Positions 1 to 7,962 of a stretch of 64,000 nucleotides of DNA are shown here, in pieces. The stretch's first letter is position 1. Each line of letters opens with the position of its first letter. The translations under genes were made by a program, and so were the position numbers. Origin of the DNA: Methanorbis furvi (GTDB taxonomy: Archaea > Halobacteriota > Methanomicrobia > Methanomicrobiales > Methanocorpusculaceae); the NCBI RefSeq assembly GCF_032714615.1, contig NZ_JAWDKA010000005.1, positions 1 to 64,000 on the forward strand. The letters are read 5' to 3'. The notes beneath the pieces were generated by a model. That model did not search any database. It was not told the DNA's origin and saw nothing but the letters and a program-made list of their open reading frames with translations.

Positions 1-626
1 GTAACTGGGGTGTTGTCGGCGATAAGGCTGGCAAAGCAACGTTTGTTGAGGTCTGTTCCGAGAAGGGTGCAATGCTCTTTGATGCAGCGGTGAAGGCAGG
101 AGCGATCAGCTCATCTGCACCGGACGCGAAGGGACTTGAGATCCGCGGAAAGATCGAGAACGTGATGATTAAGATGGGCAAGAAGGCGCAGGAACACCAG
201 TTCGGAGAACTTGGTACCGGCACCGAACGCCTCAACAAAATCATGGCCGAGGCATCCAAGTGTATCAAATGCTACGGATGTATCGAGAACTGTCCGATCT
301 GCTACTGTGTCGAGTGTTCGACCAAGAAGCCGCACCTCGTCCGCCCGGGAATTGTTCCTCCGGACTTTATGTTCCAGATGATCCGCTTTGCCCACATTGC
401 GGACTCCTGTATCAACTGCGGTCAGTGCAGTGAACTCTGTCCGATGGACATCCCGAACTCACTCTACATGCACTCCCAGCAGGTTGAGCTTGAGAAGATG
501 TTCGGCCACAAGCCGGGTTACGACATGACCATGCCGGTCCTTTCCTATGCTGAGGAGATGGAGGAACGCGAGCGTCTGCACGCAACCGGCTCGGACATGA
601 TCTACGACAATGTGTTTAACGAGTAA
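1..626 (+). CDS. fdhB: Formate dehydrogenase beta subunit (F420-reducing), C-terminal part
   Basis: The reading frame is already open at base 3, so the gene starts outside the window and only the last 207 residues are visible. It contains two ferredoxin-type clusters, CIKCYGCIENCP and CINCGQCSELCP, followed by a short acidic tail ending FNE. This is the typical C-terminal half of the FrhB/FdhB family, which carries FAD and passes electrons from the FdhA pterin site to coenzyme F420 in the cytoplasm. A terminator-like hairpin follows and carbonic anhydrase is the next gene, which fits formate metabolism. Another fdhB begins at 63800, so the organism has at least two copies. FrhB cannot be fully excluded without the N-terminus, but the DMTMPVLSYAEEMEERERL tail and the setting favour FdhB. 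Confidence 0.88.
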   Translation, partial: NWGVVGDKAGKATFVEVCSEKGAMLFDAAVKAGAISSSAPDAKGLEIRGKIENVMIKMGKKAQEHQFGELGTGTERLNKIMAEASKCIKCYGCIENCPICYCVECSTKKPHLVRPGIVPPDFMFQMIRFAHIADSCINCGQCSELCPMDIPNSLYMHSQQVELEKMFGHKPGYDMTMPVLSYAEEMEERERLHATGSDMIYDNVFNE

Positions 627-656
627 TTTTACTCCTTAAGCATACTTTTTCCGGAT

Positions 657-707
657 ACGCAAAGATACGCACTTTCTAACAGTGCGGATTTTTGCGTCTC
701 TTTTTTT
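657..707 (+). terminator. Hairpin plus T-tract after fdhB
   Basis: A two-part stem is seen: ACGCAAA (657-663) pairs with TTTGCGT (691-697) and CGCACT (668-673) with AGTGCG (681-686). A run of seven T follows at 701-707. This looks like a terminator for the fdhB transcript. The carbonic anhydrase start lies 33 bases further on, so read-through could also occur. Confidence 0.55.
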
Positions 708-739
708 CGGCCTACCGAACACCAAGAGGTGAAAAAAAT

Positions 740-1327
740 ATGATTGAGAGTTTTATTGAAGGCAACAAGATTTTCCTCGAAAAGGATTTCGAGCGAAAAA
801 AAGATCGGTATATGACTCTGGTTGAGTCCCAGCACCCGACTGTGCTGTGGATCGGCTGTTCTGATTCTCGTGTGAATCCTGAGCGGATTACCCACTGCCG
901 TGCAGGGGAGTTGTTTACCCACCGAAACATTGGAAATATTGTGCCAACCCATGACTGGAACTTTGCGACGGTTCTGGAGTATGCGGTTCGCCATCTGAAG
1001 GTGAAGGATATTGTGATCTGTGGTCATTCGGACTGCGGGGCACTGAAGGCACTGGACGTTGATATGAAGGACGATGCGTATATTCCGATGTGGATTAACA
1101 GTGCCCGCGAGGCGCAGACACGTGTGGATGCCCGTATTCCTGAGGCGCCGAAGACGCCGGAGGAGAAGGCAGCACGGAAAAAAGAGATCGAGATCGAAAA
1201 TATCCGCCTGCAGATCGAACATCTCAGATCATATCCTCTGGTTACCGAGGCAGAAAAGAAGGGATGCCTGGATGTCCATGGATTATATTATGATCTGAAA
1301 ACAGGCGTTCTGTCCCAGATCGTCTGA
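740..1327 (+). CDS. cab: Beta-class carbonic anhydrase
   Basis: The 195-residue cytoplasmic enzyme interconverts CO2 and bicarbonate. The beta-class zinc ligands are visible as Cys40 and the pair His96/Cys99 in CGHSDCGAL, with the Asp42/Arg44 dyad in CSDSR. I chose the ATG at 740 because AGAGGTGA lies just upstream; the frame is open further upstream to 692 but that part has no family similarity. A run of charged residues at about 130-155 is an insertion seen in many members. It sits directly behind fdhB, which suggests that it handles CO2 released from formate or supplies CO2 to formylmethanofuran dehydrogenase. A T-rich stretch at 1343-1350 may end transcription. Clear family assignment. 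Confidence 0.95.
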   Translation: MIESFIEGNKIFLEKDFERKKDRYMTLVESQHPTVLWIGCSDSRVNPERITHCRAGELFTHRNIGNIVPTHDWNFATVLEYAVRHLKVKDIVICGHSDCGALKALDVDMKDDAYIPMWINSAREAQTRVDARIPEAPKTPEEKAARKKEIEIENIRLQIEHLRSYPLVTEAEKKGCLDVHGLYYDLKTGVLSQIV

Positions 1328-1452
1328 TTTTTTCGGTCATTATTTTTTTTAGTTTTTGAAACTCGGGAACAAAATAATTTCAGGTTCCTCAGACTCTTCG
1401 TGTAACTCCCAAGTCAGAGTTTTTCTTGAAAGAAAAAATCCAAAAAAATTTC

Positions 1453-2049
1453 TTACCGCTTTCCTGCACATGCTGGACGCGAGATATAGAGCGGCAGTTT
1501 TTCTGCAAGAATGTTTACCGCATCCTCGGCCGTATCAACACCATAGACACGGTCGCCCTCTATCTGCGGGCAGCGATCTTTGTCATCAAGTTTTTTGTCG
1601 GCAACAATCGCACTCCAGTCTGCAAAAATTTCAGGAGAGCCTGCCGGATGCGGGACACGATATGCGAGAATCAGCCGCCGCATAATCCATGCATACGACA
1701 GTTCAGAAAGTGTCCCTGATCCTCCTCCGACCGCGATCACCGCATCACTGTTGGCGACGATAAAATTTCTTGCATGATCTAAACCTGTTGCGATCGGAAT
1801 GTCGATGTACGGATTTGCCGCGTCCGGAGTACATCCCGGCAGAACACCGATAACATCTCCGTCCGAGTAGACTGGCGATGCATGAGCCCCGCGGCCGGCA
1901 GCCTCCATTACTCCGCCAAGCCCGCCGCAGATGATCCGGTATCCTGCGGTGACGAGGGCAGTGCCGAGCTGTTCTGCAAAGATCTCTTTTTCAGAATTCT
2001 TCTGAAGGGATCCGTCACCGATTACGGCAATGATCGGCTTTCTATTCAT
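1453..2049 (-). CDS. LOG/lysine-decarboxylase-like nucleotide-binding protein (TIGR00725 type)
   Basis: The 198-residue protein has a Rossmann-like fold signature: GDGS near the N-terminus, GGLGGVMEAAGRGA around residues 43-56, and GGGSGTLSE around 100-108. These match the LOG superfamily, in which plant and bacterial members release cytokinin bases from nucleotide monophosphates; the archaeal TIGR00725 branch has no settled substrate. The frame is open 54 residues further upstream, but homology-like sequence begins at MNRKPIIAVIG, so I start at 2049. It converges with carbonic anhydrase and has no operon partner. Function beyond a probable nucleotide or phosphoribosyl ligand is not known. 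Confidence 0.8.
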   Translation of the reverse strand: MNRKPIIAVIGDGSLQKNSEKEIFAEQLGTALVTAGYRIICGGLGGVMEAAGRGAHASPVYSDGDVIGVLPGCTPDAANPYIDIPIATGLDHARNFIVANSDAVIAVGGGSGTLSELSYAWIMRRLILAYRVPHPAGSPEIFADWSAIVADKKLDDKDRCPQIEGDRVYGVDTAEDAVNILAEKLPLYISRPACAGKR

Positions 2050-2163
2050 AGATGTTGTTTGGACGGTAAAAGAGATGAACTGTTGCATTCTCAGGAATCG
2101 GCGTTGTCTATCGTTTTCTCTGGACGACTCAGGATGAAAAATGCAAAGTTGGACTGATACATT

Positions 2164-2284
2164 GTTATATATCCATGCAGCACCAATGTAACTCTGCAGT
2201 TTCGTCTGCATGAGTTATATGCGCATCAAACCCGTTTCGGGTTTTGTGCGTGCAGACTCATGAGCATGGGATTTGTATCCCGTG
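2164..2284 (+). promoter_or_regulatory. TATA box and folded 5' leader of the zinc-ribbon gene
   Basis: A TATA-like GTTATATATCC (2164-2174) would start transcription near 2195-2200. The following leader can fold into a long stem: GTCTGCA (2204-2210) with TGCAGAC (2251-2257), CGCA (2222-2225) with TGCG (2247-2250), AAACCCG (2228-2234) with CGGGTTT (2238-2244). A second hairpin pairs CATGGGA (2265-2271) with TCCCGTG (2278-2284). A separate SD sequence follows. The pairing is read by eye; no known RNA family was recognised. Confidence 0.5.
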
Positions 2285-2302
2285 TTCATGGAGTTAATAA
2301 AA

Positions 2303-2488
2303 ATGGAAAGAAGAAATTCCTACGGCGCACCGCGCCAATACAACGACGCACCCCGCGAGATGACCAAAGCAATCTGCTCCGACTGCGGAAAAGAGTGCGA
2401 AGTTCCCTTCAAACCGACCGAGGGTAGACCGGTTTACTGCCGTGACTGCCTCCCAAAGCACAGAGCACCGCGCACGCCCCGGTACTAA
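2303..2488 (+). CDS. Small zinc-ribbon protein
   Basis: The 61-residue protein has a single putative zinc site formed by CSDCGKEC and CRDC (CxxC-x17-CxxC type) inside a basic, proline- and arginine-rich frame. The start at 2303 is chosen because GGAG stands 9 bases upstream; two earlier in-frame ATGs (2273, 2288) lack this spacing. Small CxxC-x17-CxxC proteins are widespread in archaea and some bacteria and are often linked to RNA or ribosomes, but their role is not established. It is a single-gene unit with its own folded leader and a clear hairpin terminator, which suggests high and regulated expression. Confidence 0.75.
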   Translation: MERRNSYGAPRQYNDAPREMTKAICSDCGKECEVPFKPTEGRPVYCRDCLPKHRAPRTPRY

Positions 2489-2499
2489 AGAGATATTCT

Positions 2500-2532
2500 G
2501 CGGAGAAAAGTCTCCGCGTTAACTTTTTTTTT
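2500..2532 (+). terminator. Terminator of the zinc-ribbon gene
   Basis: GCGGAGA (2500-2506) and TCTCCGC (2511-2517) form a perfect 7-bp stem with a 4-base loop, followed by nine T at 2524-2532. Confidence 0.75.
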
Positions 2533-2552
2533 GATTCGATTACTTTGTTTGT

Positions 2553-2713
2553 GCTCCGCCCACGGAAATGCGGAAAACACAGAAAAAAACATCACGGAGC
2601 AGACGTGAACATCACAGAAATATTGTTTTAAATATGAATTCCGTGTTGTTCACGTCTGCTCCGTGCTCTTTTTTTCTGTGAAATTCGGTATTTTCCGTTT
2701 TTCCGTGGGCGAC
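2553..2713. repeat. Long palindromic repeat, family A copy 1
   Basis: Outer arms CGCCCACGGAAA and TTTCCGTGGGCG are perfect inverted repeats. Inside, ACGGAGCAGACGTGAAC on the left is mirrored by GTTCACGTCTGCTCCGT on the right. Related copies lie at 34211-34471, 35931-36110 and 45698-45858. This copy lacks the 31-bp inner module. It ends about ten bases from the fwdC stop codon. Confidence 0.85.
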
Positions 2714-2723
2714 CCAGAAAAAA

Positions 2724-3494
2724 TTATATTCGCGTGTAACTACCCACGCGGAGTGTTCCCTTCCCATTGCGGTGCGCGAGATCGCCCGTGAAGACCGTAA
2801 GCTCGCGGCCGTTTTCCACAACTTTGCCTACCTCGGCAAACGTTGGCATGAAATCATCCACATGCCCGAAGATCGTACACTCTCCGGCAAACATATCGCC
2901 GCAGGGCATCACCGCATTGCCCTCGATGATCAGTTTTCCTCCTTTCATGTTCACGCCCGCATGCAGTCCTGCACTGCCCATCACATGTACAACGCCGCCG
3001 AAGAGACACTCACCGCAGTAGTCGCCGACATCACCCTTCACGAAAATCTCGCCGCCGCGAACACCTTTGCGTCCGCCGCGGTAACCTGACCCGCAGTAGT
3101 TTCCGGCATTCCCATGACAGATGATTTTGCCGCCAAGCATCTCGCGGCCAAGCCAGTCTCCGGCATCCCCCATGATCTCAATCGTCCCGCCGGTCATAAA
3201 GTCGCCGCAGTGCATCCCGATACTTCCCTCAACAACAATTCTGCCGTCAGTCATGTACTCGCCCACACGTTTCACCCGTGAAGCGTCTCCGATGATCACA
3301 ATCTCGGTTGCGGCAGGACCCGCCGCCTCGCCATCCACGCGGATATCAAACACCTCAGAGAGCATCATCTTCTGGTTTCCCACATACACATTCACCAGAA
3401 CAGTTTTCGAAAGCGTCTCCGGCGTAATCACCTCTGCCTCAATTGGCAGATGCGGATCAATTGAGTCACGCATAATCAGAGTAATTCGTCTCAT
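2724..3494 (-). CDS. fwdC: Formylmethanofuran dehydrogenase subunit C (Eha-linked copy)
   Basis: The 256-residue protein consists mostly of a glycine-rich right-handed beta helix (repeats such as GDAGDWLGREMLGGKI, GNAGNYCGSGYRGGRKG, GDVGDYCGECLFGGVV between residues about 75 and 215), the hallmark of FwdC and of the C-terminal domain of glutamate synthase. In Fwd it is a structural subunit holding FwdA and FwdB together. Its ATG overlaps the fwdA stop by four bases (ATGA), so it is the last gene of the eha-fwdAC operon. The second copy is at 60585. The two proteins share the fold but differ clearly in sequence, so this is an old duplication or separate isoenzyme set. Confidence 0.93.
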   Translation of the reverse strand: MRRITLIMRDSIDPHLPIEAEVITPETLSKTVLVNVYVGNQKMMLSEVFDIRVDGEAAGPAATEIVIIGDASRVKRVGEYMTDGRIVVEGSIGMHCGDFMTGGTIEIMGDAGDWLGREMLGGKIICHGNAGNYCGSGYRGGRKGVRGGEIFVKGDVGDYCGECLFGGVVHVMGSAGLHAGVNMKGGKLIIEGNAVMPCGDMFAGECTIFGHVDDFMPTFAEVGKVVENGRELTVFTGDLAHRNGKGTLRVGSYTRI

Positions 3495-5194
3495 AACTTC
3501 GTCTCCGTTTCAATCTTCATACTGCGGGCGATGTAGTAGTTCTCATCAACCGGATAGTTCTCCTTCTGAATCGAGTAGAACCGCTCAAAGGTTCTGATAA
3601 GCTCAGGATCATTATCCATATCATATGCTTTCGGCACTTTCGGGCTGCACCAGAACATTCTGTTTTGGCTGCCTGCCAGAATCTCATCATCGCGCGAGAT
3701 CATAACACCTCCCTTGAACGTGTATCTGGTCTGGCCGAACCCGCGGATAACCTCTGCGTACTGTTTTGCCGGATCGATTTTATCAGGCCGGATCGGATAC
3801 ACCGCAATATCAGCTTCAGCACCGACGCCGAGATGTCCTTTGCCGCGTTCCAGTAACCCGAGTGCCCGCGCCTGCCCTGCCCGCGTCATTACTGCGATCT
3901 CATCAAACGTCATCTCGCGGTCGAGTGACGGGAGCACCACACGCTTCGCAGTCCCTGCGTGAATTGTCGCAAACTCCTTGTCCCGGTACTCGCGGCTCAT
4001 CAGAAGCCCGATGATCTCAGGATACTTCACGAACGGCGCTCCGTTCGGATTATCGGTTGTTAAAAGACACTGCCAGGGATTTTCCACCAGCAGTGCAAGT
4101 TCAAGACCGATCGCCCACATGATGCTGTTTACCAGATTCTTGCGCCGGTACATCACGGGAATAACACCGGACGCGGTCTCCAGCTCGACATCATGATTAC
4201 TCCATTTGTCCTGATGCAGACGATAGAGATTGAACTCCATCGGGCCGTCAGCGGTCATCGTGGTTGTTCGTCCAAACATTACCTGACCCATGTCGATGGT
4301 TATCTGCGGACGCAGGTTCACCATTCTGGAGACAGGTTCTGCTTTTGAACAGAAATCTCCCCAGCCGGATCCGCCGTAGGAGTGGAACTGGACATGCGTC
4401 AGATACGCGGTCTGCCGTTTCTCGTTCAGATCCTTCACCAGTCCCATCGTTCCAAGCGTGCAGGTGTAGTTGCCGGGCTTTCCCAGATTATTGCAGTGCA
4501 GATGGACTGAATGCGGCAGTCCGAGCATCTCGTTTGCTTCGATCACGCCGGTAATGAACTCTGCCGGACTTATGTCGAAGAAGGGAATCGGTTTTCTGAT
4601 GCATTCAACGTTTTTACCCCAGCTCCACATCTCAGCACCCAGAGGGTTGGTGACTTTTACGCCGTAACCTTTGACAGCGTTCAGCCGCCATGCAATGAGA
4701 GCCGCAGCGCGTTTGATGTCTCCTGCTCCGATCGCCCGCATAACGCCCCAGTCACCATCAAAGAGTGTGAGAATAAGACCGTCCTGTAATGGTGTGTGGC
4801 GGAACTCTTCATGCGTGTGCCTTGCTTCAAGAGGAGCCATCGCCCCTTCGGTGAGCGTGGTGTATCCCATCTGGGCGTAGCGGTAGCTGTTGCCGTACGT
4901 GGTCGGGATACTGTAGCCTGAGACCGCCCGCATGCCGCGTCCGCGGGGAGCACGGCCTGCCCGCATATCCTCAGGGCTCATGTATCTGCCGAAGTTCACT
5001 TTTGTTCCGCAGATATGGGTGTGGGAGTCAATACCGCCCGGAAGTACCAGCATGCCGCCACAGTCGATGACCTCGGAATTTTTGGACGGCTCTTCTGCGA
5101 TGCGTCCGTCAACAATCGCGATGTCCATTATCTCCTGCGAGATGTGGTTGACCGGATCGATCACACAGGCATTTTTCAAAAGATAGTCAGGCAT
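3491..5194 (-). CDS. fwdA: Formylmethanofuran dehydrogenase subunit A (Eha-linked copy)
   Basis: The 567-residue amidohydrolase-fold subunit condenses formate with methanofuran. Metal ligands are visible: His58 and His60 in DSHTH, a carboxylated-lysine candidate Lys180 in GYGVKVTNP, and downstream HVQFHSYGG and LTTDNPNGAPF motifs. I start at 5194 because AAGGAGGA stands just upstream; the frame remains open for 25 more residues that lie in the preceding gene. It overlaps the polyferredoxin gene by 8 bases and fwdC by 4, so translation is probably coupled. With FwdC it completes the enzyme whose FwdD and FwdB parts are fused at 12816. A second, full-length fwdA is at 58867. Confidence 0.95.
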   Translation of the reverse strand: MPDYLLKNACVIDPVNHISQEIMDIAIVDGRIAEEPSKNSEVIDCGGMLVLPGGIDSHTHICGTKVNFGRYMSPEDMRAGRAPRGRGMRAVSGYSIPTTYGNSYRYAQMGYTTLTEGAMAPLEARHTHEEFRHTPLQDGLILTLFDGDWGVMRAIGAGDIKRAAALIAWRLNAVKGYGVKVTNPLGAEMWSWGKNVECIRKPIPFFDISPAEFITGVIEANEMLGLPHSVHLHCNNLGKPGNYTCTLGTMGLVKDLNEKRQTAYLTHVQFHSYGGSGWGDFCSKAEPVSRMVNLRPQITIDMGQVMFGRTTTMTADGPMEFNLYRLHQDKWSNHDVELETASGVIPVMYRRKNLVNSIMWAIGLELALLVENPWQCLLTTDNPNGAPFVKYPEIIGLLMSREYRDKEFATIHAGTAKRVVLPSLDREMTFDEIAVMTRAGQARALGLLERGKGHLGVGAEADIAVYPIRPDKIDPAKQYAEVIRGFGQTRYTFKGGVMISRDDEILAGSQNRMFWCSPKVPKAYDMDNDPELIRTFERFYSIQKENYPVDENYYIARSMKIETETKL

Positions 5195-5798
5195 CTGCTG
5201 TTTCCTCCTTTTGTACTGCTTGAACGCGTCTTGCGACATGCATTGCCCCATTCGGGCAGGTGTCCTCACAGACCTTGCAGCCTTTGCAGAGCTCGTTGTG
5301 CAGAACCGTATTTCTTCCTTTCACCACTCTCATCAGAAGATCGTCAGAGACTGAAGTTCCTCCGGCTCCCATCTCTGGATCGATCTCGCGGTTTACGGGA
5401 CACGCTGTCGTGCAGTTGCCGCATCCCATGCAGAGTTTTCGATGAACCTGCACTTCATACTCGTGCGTGAAGGCAAGTCTCTGTTCGTGTTTGCGAGCGA
5501 GAATATCTCCTGCGGTCATCACTTCTTCAGGACATATCTCCACACAGTAACCGCACCGGAAGCAGTGGCCGCGAATAATCTGCGGTTCCCATTTTCCATC
5601 TTCCCGCATAACCACATCGATTGCTCCCGGAGCAGGACAGATCATTCTGCACTCAAGGCAGTGCGTACATTCGTTGCCGGTGAGTTCGGGAAAATCGCGG
5701 AAGTATGCGGGAGCTGAGAGCGGCGCAGTTTTTGCGGCAAAGAATTTTTTTATCCACGCAGGCCTTGCGAACTCTTTGAAGTAAGACAAAACGCTCAT
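5187..5798 (-). CDS. ehaP: Polyferredoxin subunit with four [4Fe-4S] motifs (EhaP position)
   Basis: The 203-residue protein carries four CxxCxxCxxxCP motifs: CTHCLECRMICP, CFRCGYCVEICP, CMGCGNCTTACP and CKGCKVCEDTCP. It follows the hydrogenase large subunit by one base and overlaps fwdA by eight. By position it matches the ferredoxin-like EhaP of Methanothermobacter, which is thought to carry electrons from the hydrogenase. Because fwdA and fwdC come next, it may link Eha electrons directly to formylmethanofuran dehydrogenase; that is inference. The start at 5798 (MSVLSYF) lies right after the ehaO stop; 12 more residues upstream are open but would overlap ehaO. Confidence 0.85.
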   Translation of the reverse strand: MSVLSYFKEFARPAWIKKFFAAKTAPLSAPAYFRDFPELTGNECTHCLECRMICPAPGAIDVVMREDGKWEPQIIRGHCFRCGYCVEICPEEVMTAGDILARKHEQRLAFTHEYEVQVHRKLCMGCGNCTTACPVNREIDPEMGAGGTSVSDDLLMRVVKGRNTVLHNELCKGCKVCEDTCPNGAMHVARRVQAVQKEETADA

Positions 5799-5799
5799 G

Positions 5800-6885
5800 T
5801 TACCGCTCCGCACAGGCAATGCAGGGGTCTGCACTGATGAAGGTCGAGGTCACGTCGGCTGCTGATGCGAGGTTTTTCATCATCGCATGCGTTCCCACTT
5901 CCACGTTCATGATTGACGGCGTCTGAATGGCGACCGAGATGACCTGACCTTCTGCATCCAGTTCGATATCGTACGTCAGATCTCCCCGCGGCGCTTCAAT
6001 CGTGTGTTTGCAGCGGCCGGCAGTCACGCGGCCGCCGAGCCGGATCGGTCCTTGCGGCAGAGCCGCAAGGGCGTTCTTGATGATTGTTGTCGACTGGAAC
6101 AGTTCGTCAAACCGCAACATGATGCGGGCGAAGTTGTCGCCTTCGGGTCGCGTGATCATCTTCCAGCCAAGTTCTTTGTAGAGCGGGTCGTTTGCCCGGG
6201 CATCGCGGGGAATACCGCTTGCCCTTGCTGTCGGTCCTACAACCCCGCTTTCCTTTGCATCTTTTTCGCTCAGAATGCCGATCCCTTTGGACCGGAGAGC
6301 AATCATCGGACCTGTTGCAAACATCTTCACAAATCTTGGAAGTTCTGCTTCCACATGAGCGATCGCTTCCCGAATTTTTTCCGCGGTCTCGTCTGTGATG
6401 TCCTCGCGAACGCCGCCCGGCACAACATATGCTGCCATAATGCGGGTGCCGGTCATGATCTCGATTGCATCCATTACGGTCTCGCGGAGATTTAACAGAT
6501 ACATCGCAAGCGTCTCGTGCTCGATTGTGTAGCAGTACGAGTAGTTTGCAAGCAAATGGCTCTGCATCCGGTCAAGCTCGTTGAGGATAATCCGCAGATG
6601 TGCGGCTCTGGGCGATACGGCGATACCGCTGATACTCTCCAGTGCTCCGACAATTACTGTGTTGTGGACGACCGAACATATTCCGCAGACCCGTTCTGCA
6701 AGAAAGATCGTCTCCTGCCAGGGTCTGCCGATCATGATTTTTTCGATGCCTTTTTTCACGTAGCCAAGCTCGACTTCGGTTGCGATCACCCGTTCGCCTA
6801 TGGTTTCGCATTTGATTCGTGCCGGCTCCTTGAAGCAGGGATGAACCGGCCCGATCGGGAGCGAGATGTCAACCACTTTCTTCAT
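5800..6885 (-). CDS. ehaO: Eha [NiFe] hydrogenase large subunit
   Basis: The 361-residue cytoplasm-facing catalytic subunit has both nickel-binding motifs: RVCGICS (Cys67, Cys70) and a C-terminal DPCIACAER (Cys355, Cys358). Residue spacing and length match group 4 energy-converting hydrogenases of the EhaO/EchE type. The protein ends three residues after the last cysteine, so no cleavable C-terminal peptide is visible. It overlaps ehaN by four bases. Together with EhaN and the membrane subunits it couples H2 oxidation with ferredoxin reduction at the cost of the ion gradient. Confidence 0.93.
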   Translation of the reverse strand: MKKVVDISLPIGPVHPCFKEPARIKCETIGERVIATEVELGYVKKGIEKIMIGRPWQETIFLAERVCGICSVVHNTVIVGALESISGIAVSPRAAHLRIILNELDRMQSHLLANYSYCYTIEHETLAMYLLNLRETVMDAIEIMTGTRIMAAYVVPGGVREDITDETAEKIREAIAHVEAELPRFVKMFATGPMIALRSKGIGILSEKDAKESGVVGPTARASGIPRDARANDPLYKELGWKMITRPEGDNFARIMLRFDELFQSTTIIKNALAALPQGPIRLGGRVTAGRCKHTIEAPRGDLTYDIELDAEGQVISVAIQTPSIMNVEVGTHAMMKNLASAADVTSTFISADPCIACAER

Positions 6886-7346
6886 CGCTTCTCCTCCAAT
6901 CTGGTCTCATAGTTGTCAAAGAGTATGTCTGCTACGCTCAGTATTGCGTTGATGATCTCGGTCGGCCGCGGCGGACAGCCGGGAACGGCTGCTGCGACCG
7001 GAATATATTTGCTGACCGGCGGGTCGACGAGAGAGCCGGGCCTGTTGAACGCACAGCCTGAGATCGGGCAGTTGCCGATGGTGACAACTGCTTTCGGCTC
7101 AGGGACTTTGTCCCAGAGATCAGGAAGTTTGTCAATCCACTGCGCTGACATTGCTCCGGTCACTAATATTACGTCAGCCTCGCGGGGATTGTTATGGACA
7201 TAGATGCCGTACTGTTCGATGTCGTAACGCGGCGAGAGGCATGCGAGAATCTCAATATCGCAGCCGTTGCAGGAGCCGGTGTTCACGTAACAGACATGAA
7301 TGGAACGTTTGCGAACCGCGTTTTTCACTTTCTGTAAGAGTGTCAT
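6882..7346 (-). CDS. ehaN: Eha [NiFe] hydrogenase small subunit
   Basis: The 154-residue protein binds the proximal [4Fe-4S] cluster. The four expected ligands are visible: Cys26 and Cys29 (SCNGCD), Cys93 (GNCP) and Cys124 (PGCPP). It is homologous to NuoB and to the small subunits of Ech and Mbh hydrogenases. The start at 7346 overlaps the stop of the upstream ehaM by four bases, as in the rest of the operon. It has no signal peptide, so the hydrogenase faces the cytoplasm. Confidence 0.93.
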   Translation of the reverse strand: MTLLQKVKNAVRKRSIHVCYVNTGSCNGCDIEILACLSPRYDIEQYGIYVHNNPREADVILVTGAMSAQWIDKLPDLWDKVPEPKAVVTIGNCPISGCAFNRPGSLVDPPVSKYIPVAAAVPGCPPRPTEIINAILSVADILFDNYETRLEEKR

Positions 7347-7714
7347 GAAACTACCTCCACAATTTCTGCGAGAAGTTCTGCAATCGCGGTGCCGGACTCT
7401 GCACGGCTGCGGAGTTTTGCGGCCGCTGCTTCAGAGAGAATGCCTGTTGCAGTTGTCAGATGCGGAAGAGAAAGAGCGTCTGAGATCTCGTCGCCAGCAG
7501 CCGCGGCAGCTTTTGCTGCCGCATCGGCTGCTTCAAGCCGTGGCCCCAGATTTTCCAGCGTCATCATGTCACAGTTGTTGATCAGAATTTTTCGCATTTT
7601 CTGTCGGTTTACGCCAAGCCGTTCGGCAAGAGCGACCACTGCCTGATCCTGCCTGGTTCCCTTGAGAACTGCAAGTTTCATCGGCTGAAGATTTCGTTCG
7701 TAGATCAGATCCAT
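7343..7714 (-). CDS. ehaM: Eha subunit M (soluble, alpha-helical)
   Basis: The 123-residue protein has no membrane segments. Its N-terminal half includes [23 protein letters not shown], and the C-terminal half is alanine-rich and helical. Length and place, just before the small subunit, match EhaM of Methanothermobacter, a member of a domain family of unknown function. I start at MDLIYERNL (7714), which overlaps the preceding small membrane gene by 10 bases; seven earlier residues are open. Its role in the hydrogenase is not known; identification rests on synteny plus length. Confidence 0.75.
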   Translation of the reverse strand: MDLIYERNLQPMKLAVLKGTRQDQAVVALAERLGVNRQKMRKILINNCDMMTLENLGPRLEAADAAAKAAAAAGDEISDALSLPHLTTATGILSEAAAAKLRSRAESGTAIAELLAEIVEVVS

Positions 7715-7962
7715 GGTATCGCTCCTGCCCAGCAAAGCACGCCGTAGACGACAAACAACAGAATCATCACCCAGACAAGAATCATCTCGCCGGTGTGAAT
7801 CTTCTCCTCATCTTTTGCGAGGAATACAAATGCAAGAATGCCAAGCAGCACTGCTCCGGCAACTGCTCCTCCAAGCACTTCAGGATGACTGATGACTTCT
7901 ATCGCCATCAGCAGAATGTAGAATGCGATTCCTGCAACAACTCCTTTTGCTATCCAGCTCAT
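7705..7962 (-). CDS. Eha small membrane subunit (EhaK/EhaL position)
   Basis: The 85-residue protein has three predicted membrane helices (about residues 5-24, 31-48 and 60-80). The start at 7962 forms an ATGA overlap with the ehaJ stop. In Methanothermobacter two small membrane genes, ehaK and ehaL, stand between ehaJ and ehaM; here only this one is present, so one was lost or I cannot tell which is retained. It probably belongs to the membrane arm of the complex. Confidence 0.7.
   Translation of the reverse strand: MSWIAKGVVAGIAFYILLMAIEVISHPEVLGGAVAGAVLLGILAFVFLAKDEEKIHTGEMILVWVMILLFVVYGVLCWAGAIPWI

Noticed and set aside
629-1222. Minus-strand frame opposite carbonic anhydrase
   Set aside because: The plus-strand frame holds all zinc ligands; the antisense product is a shadow.
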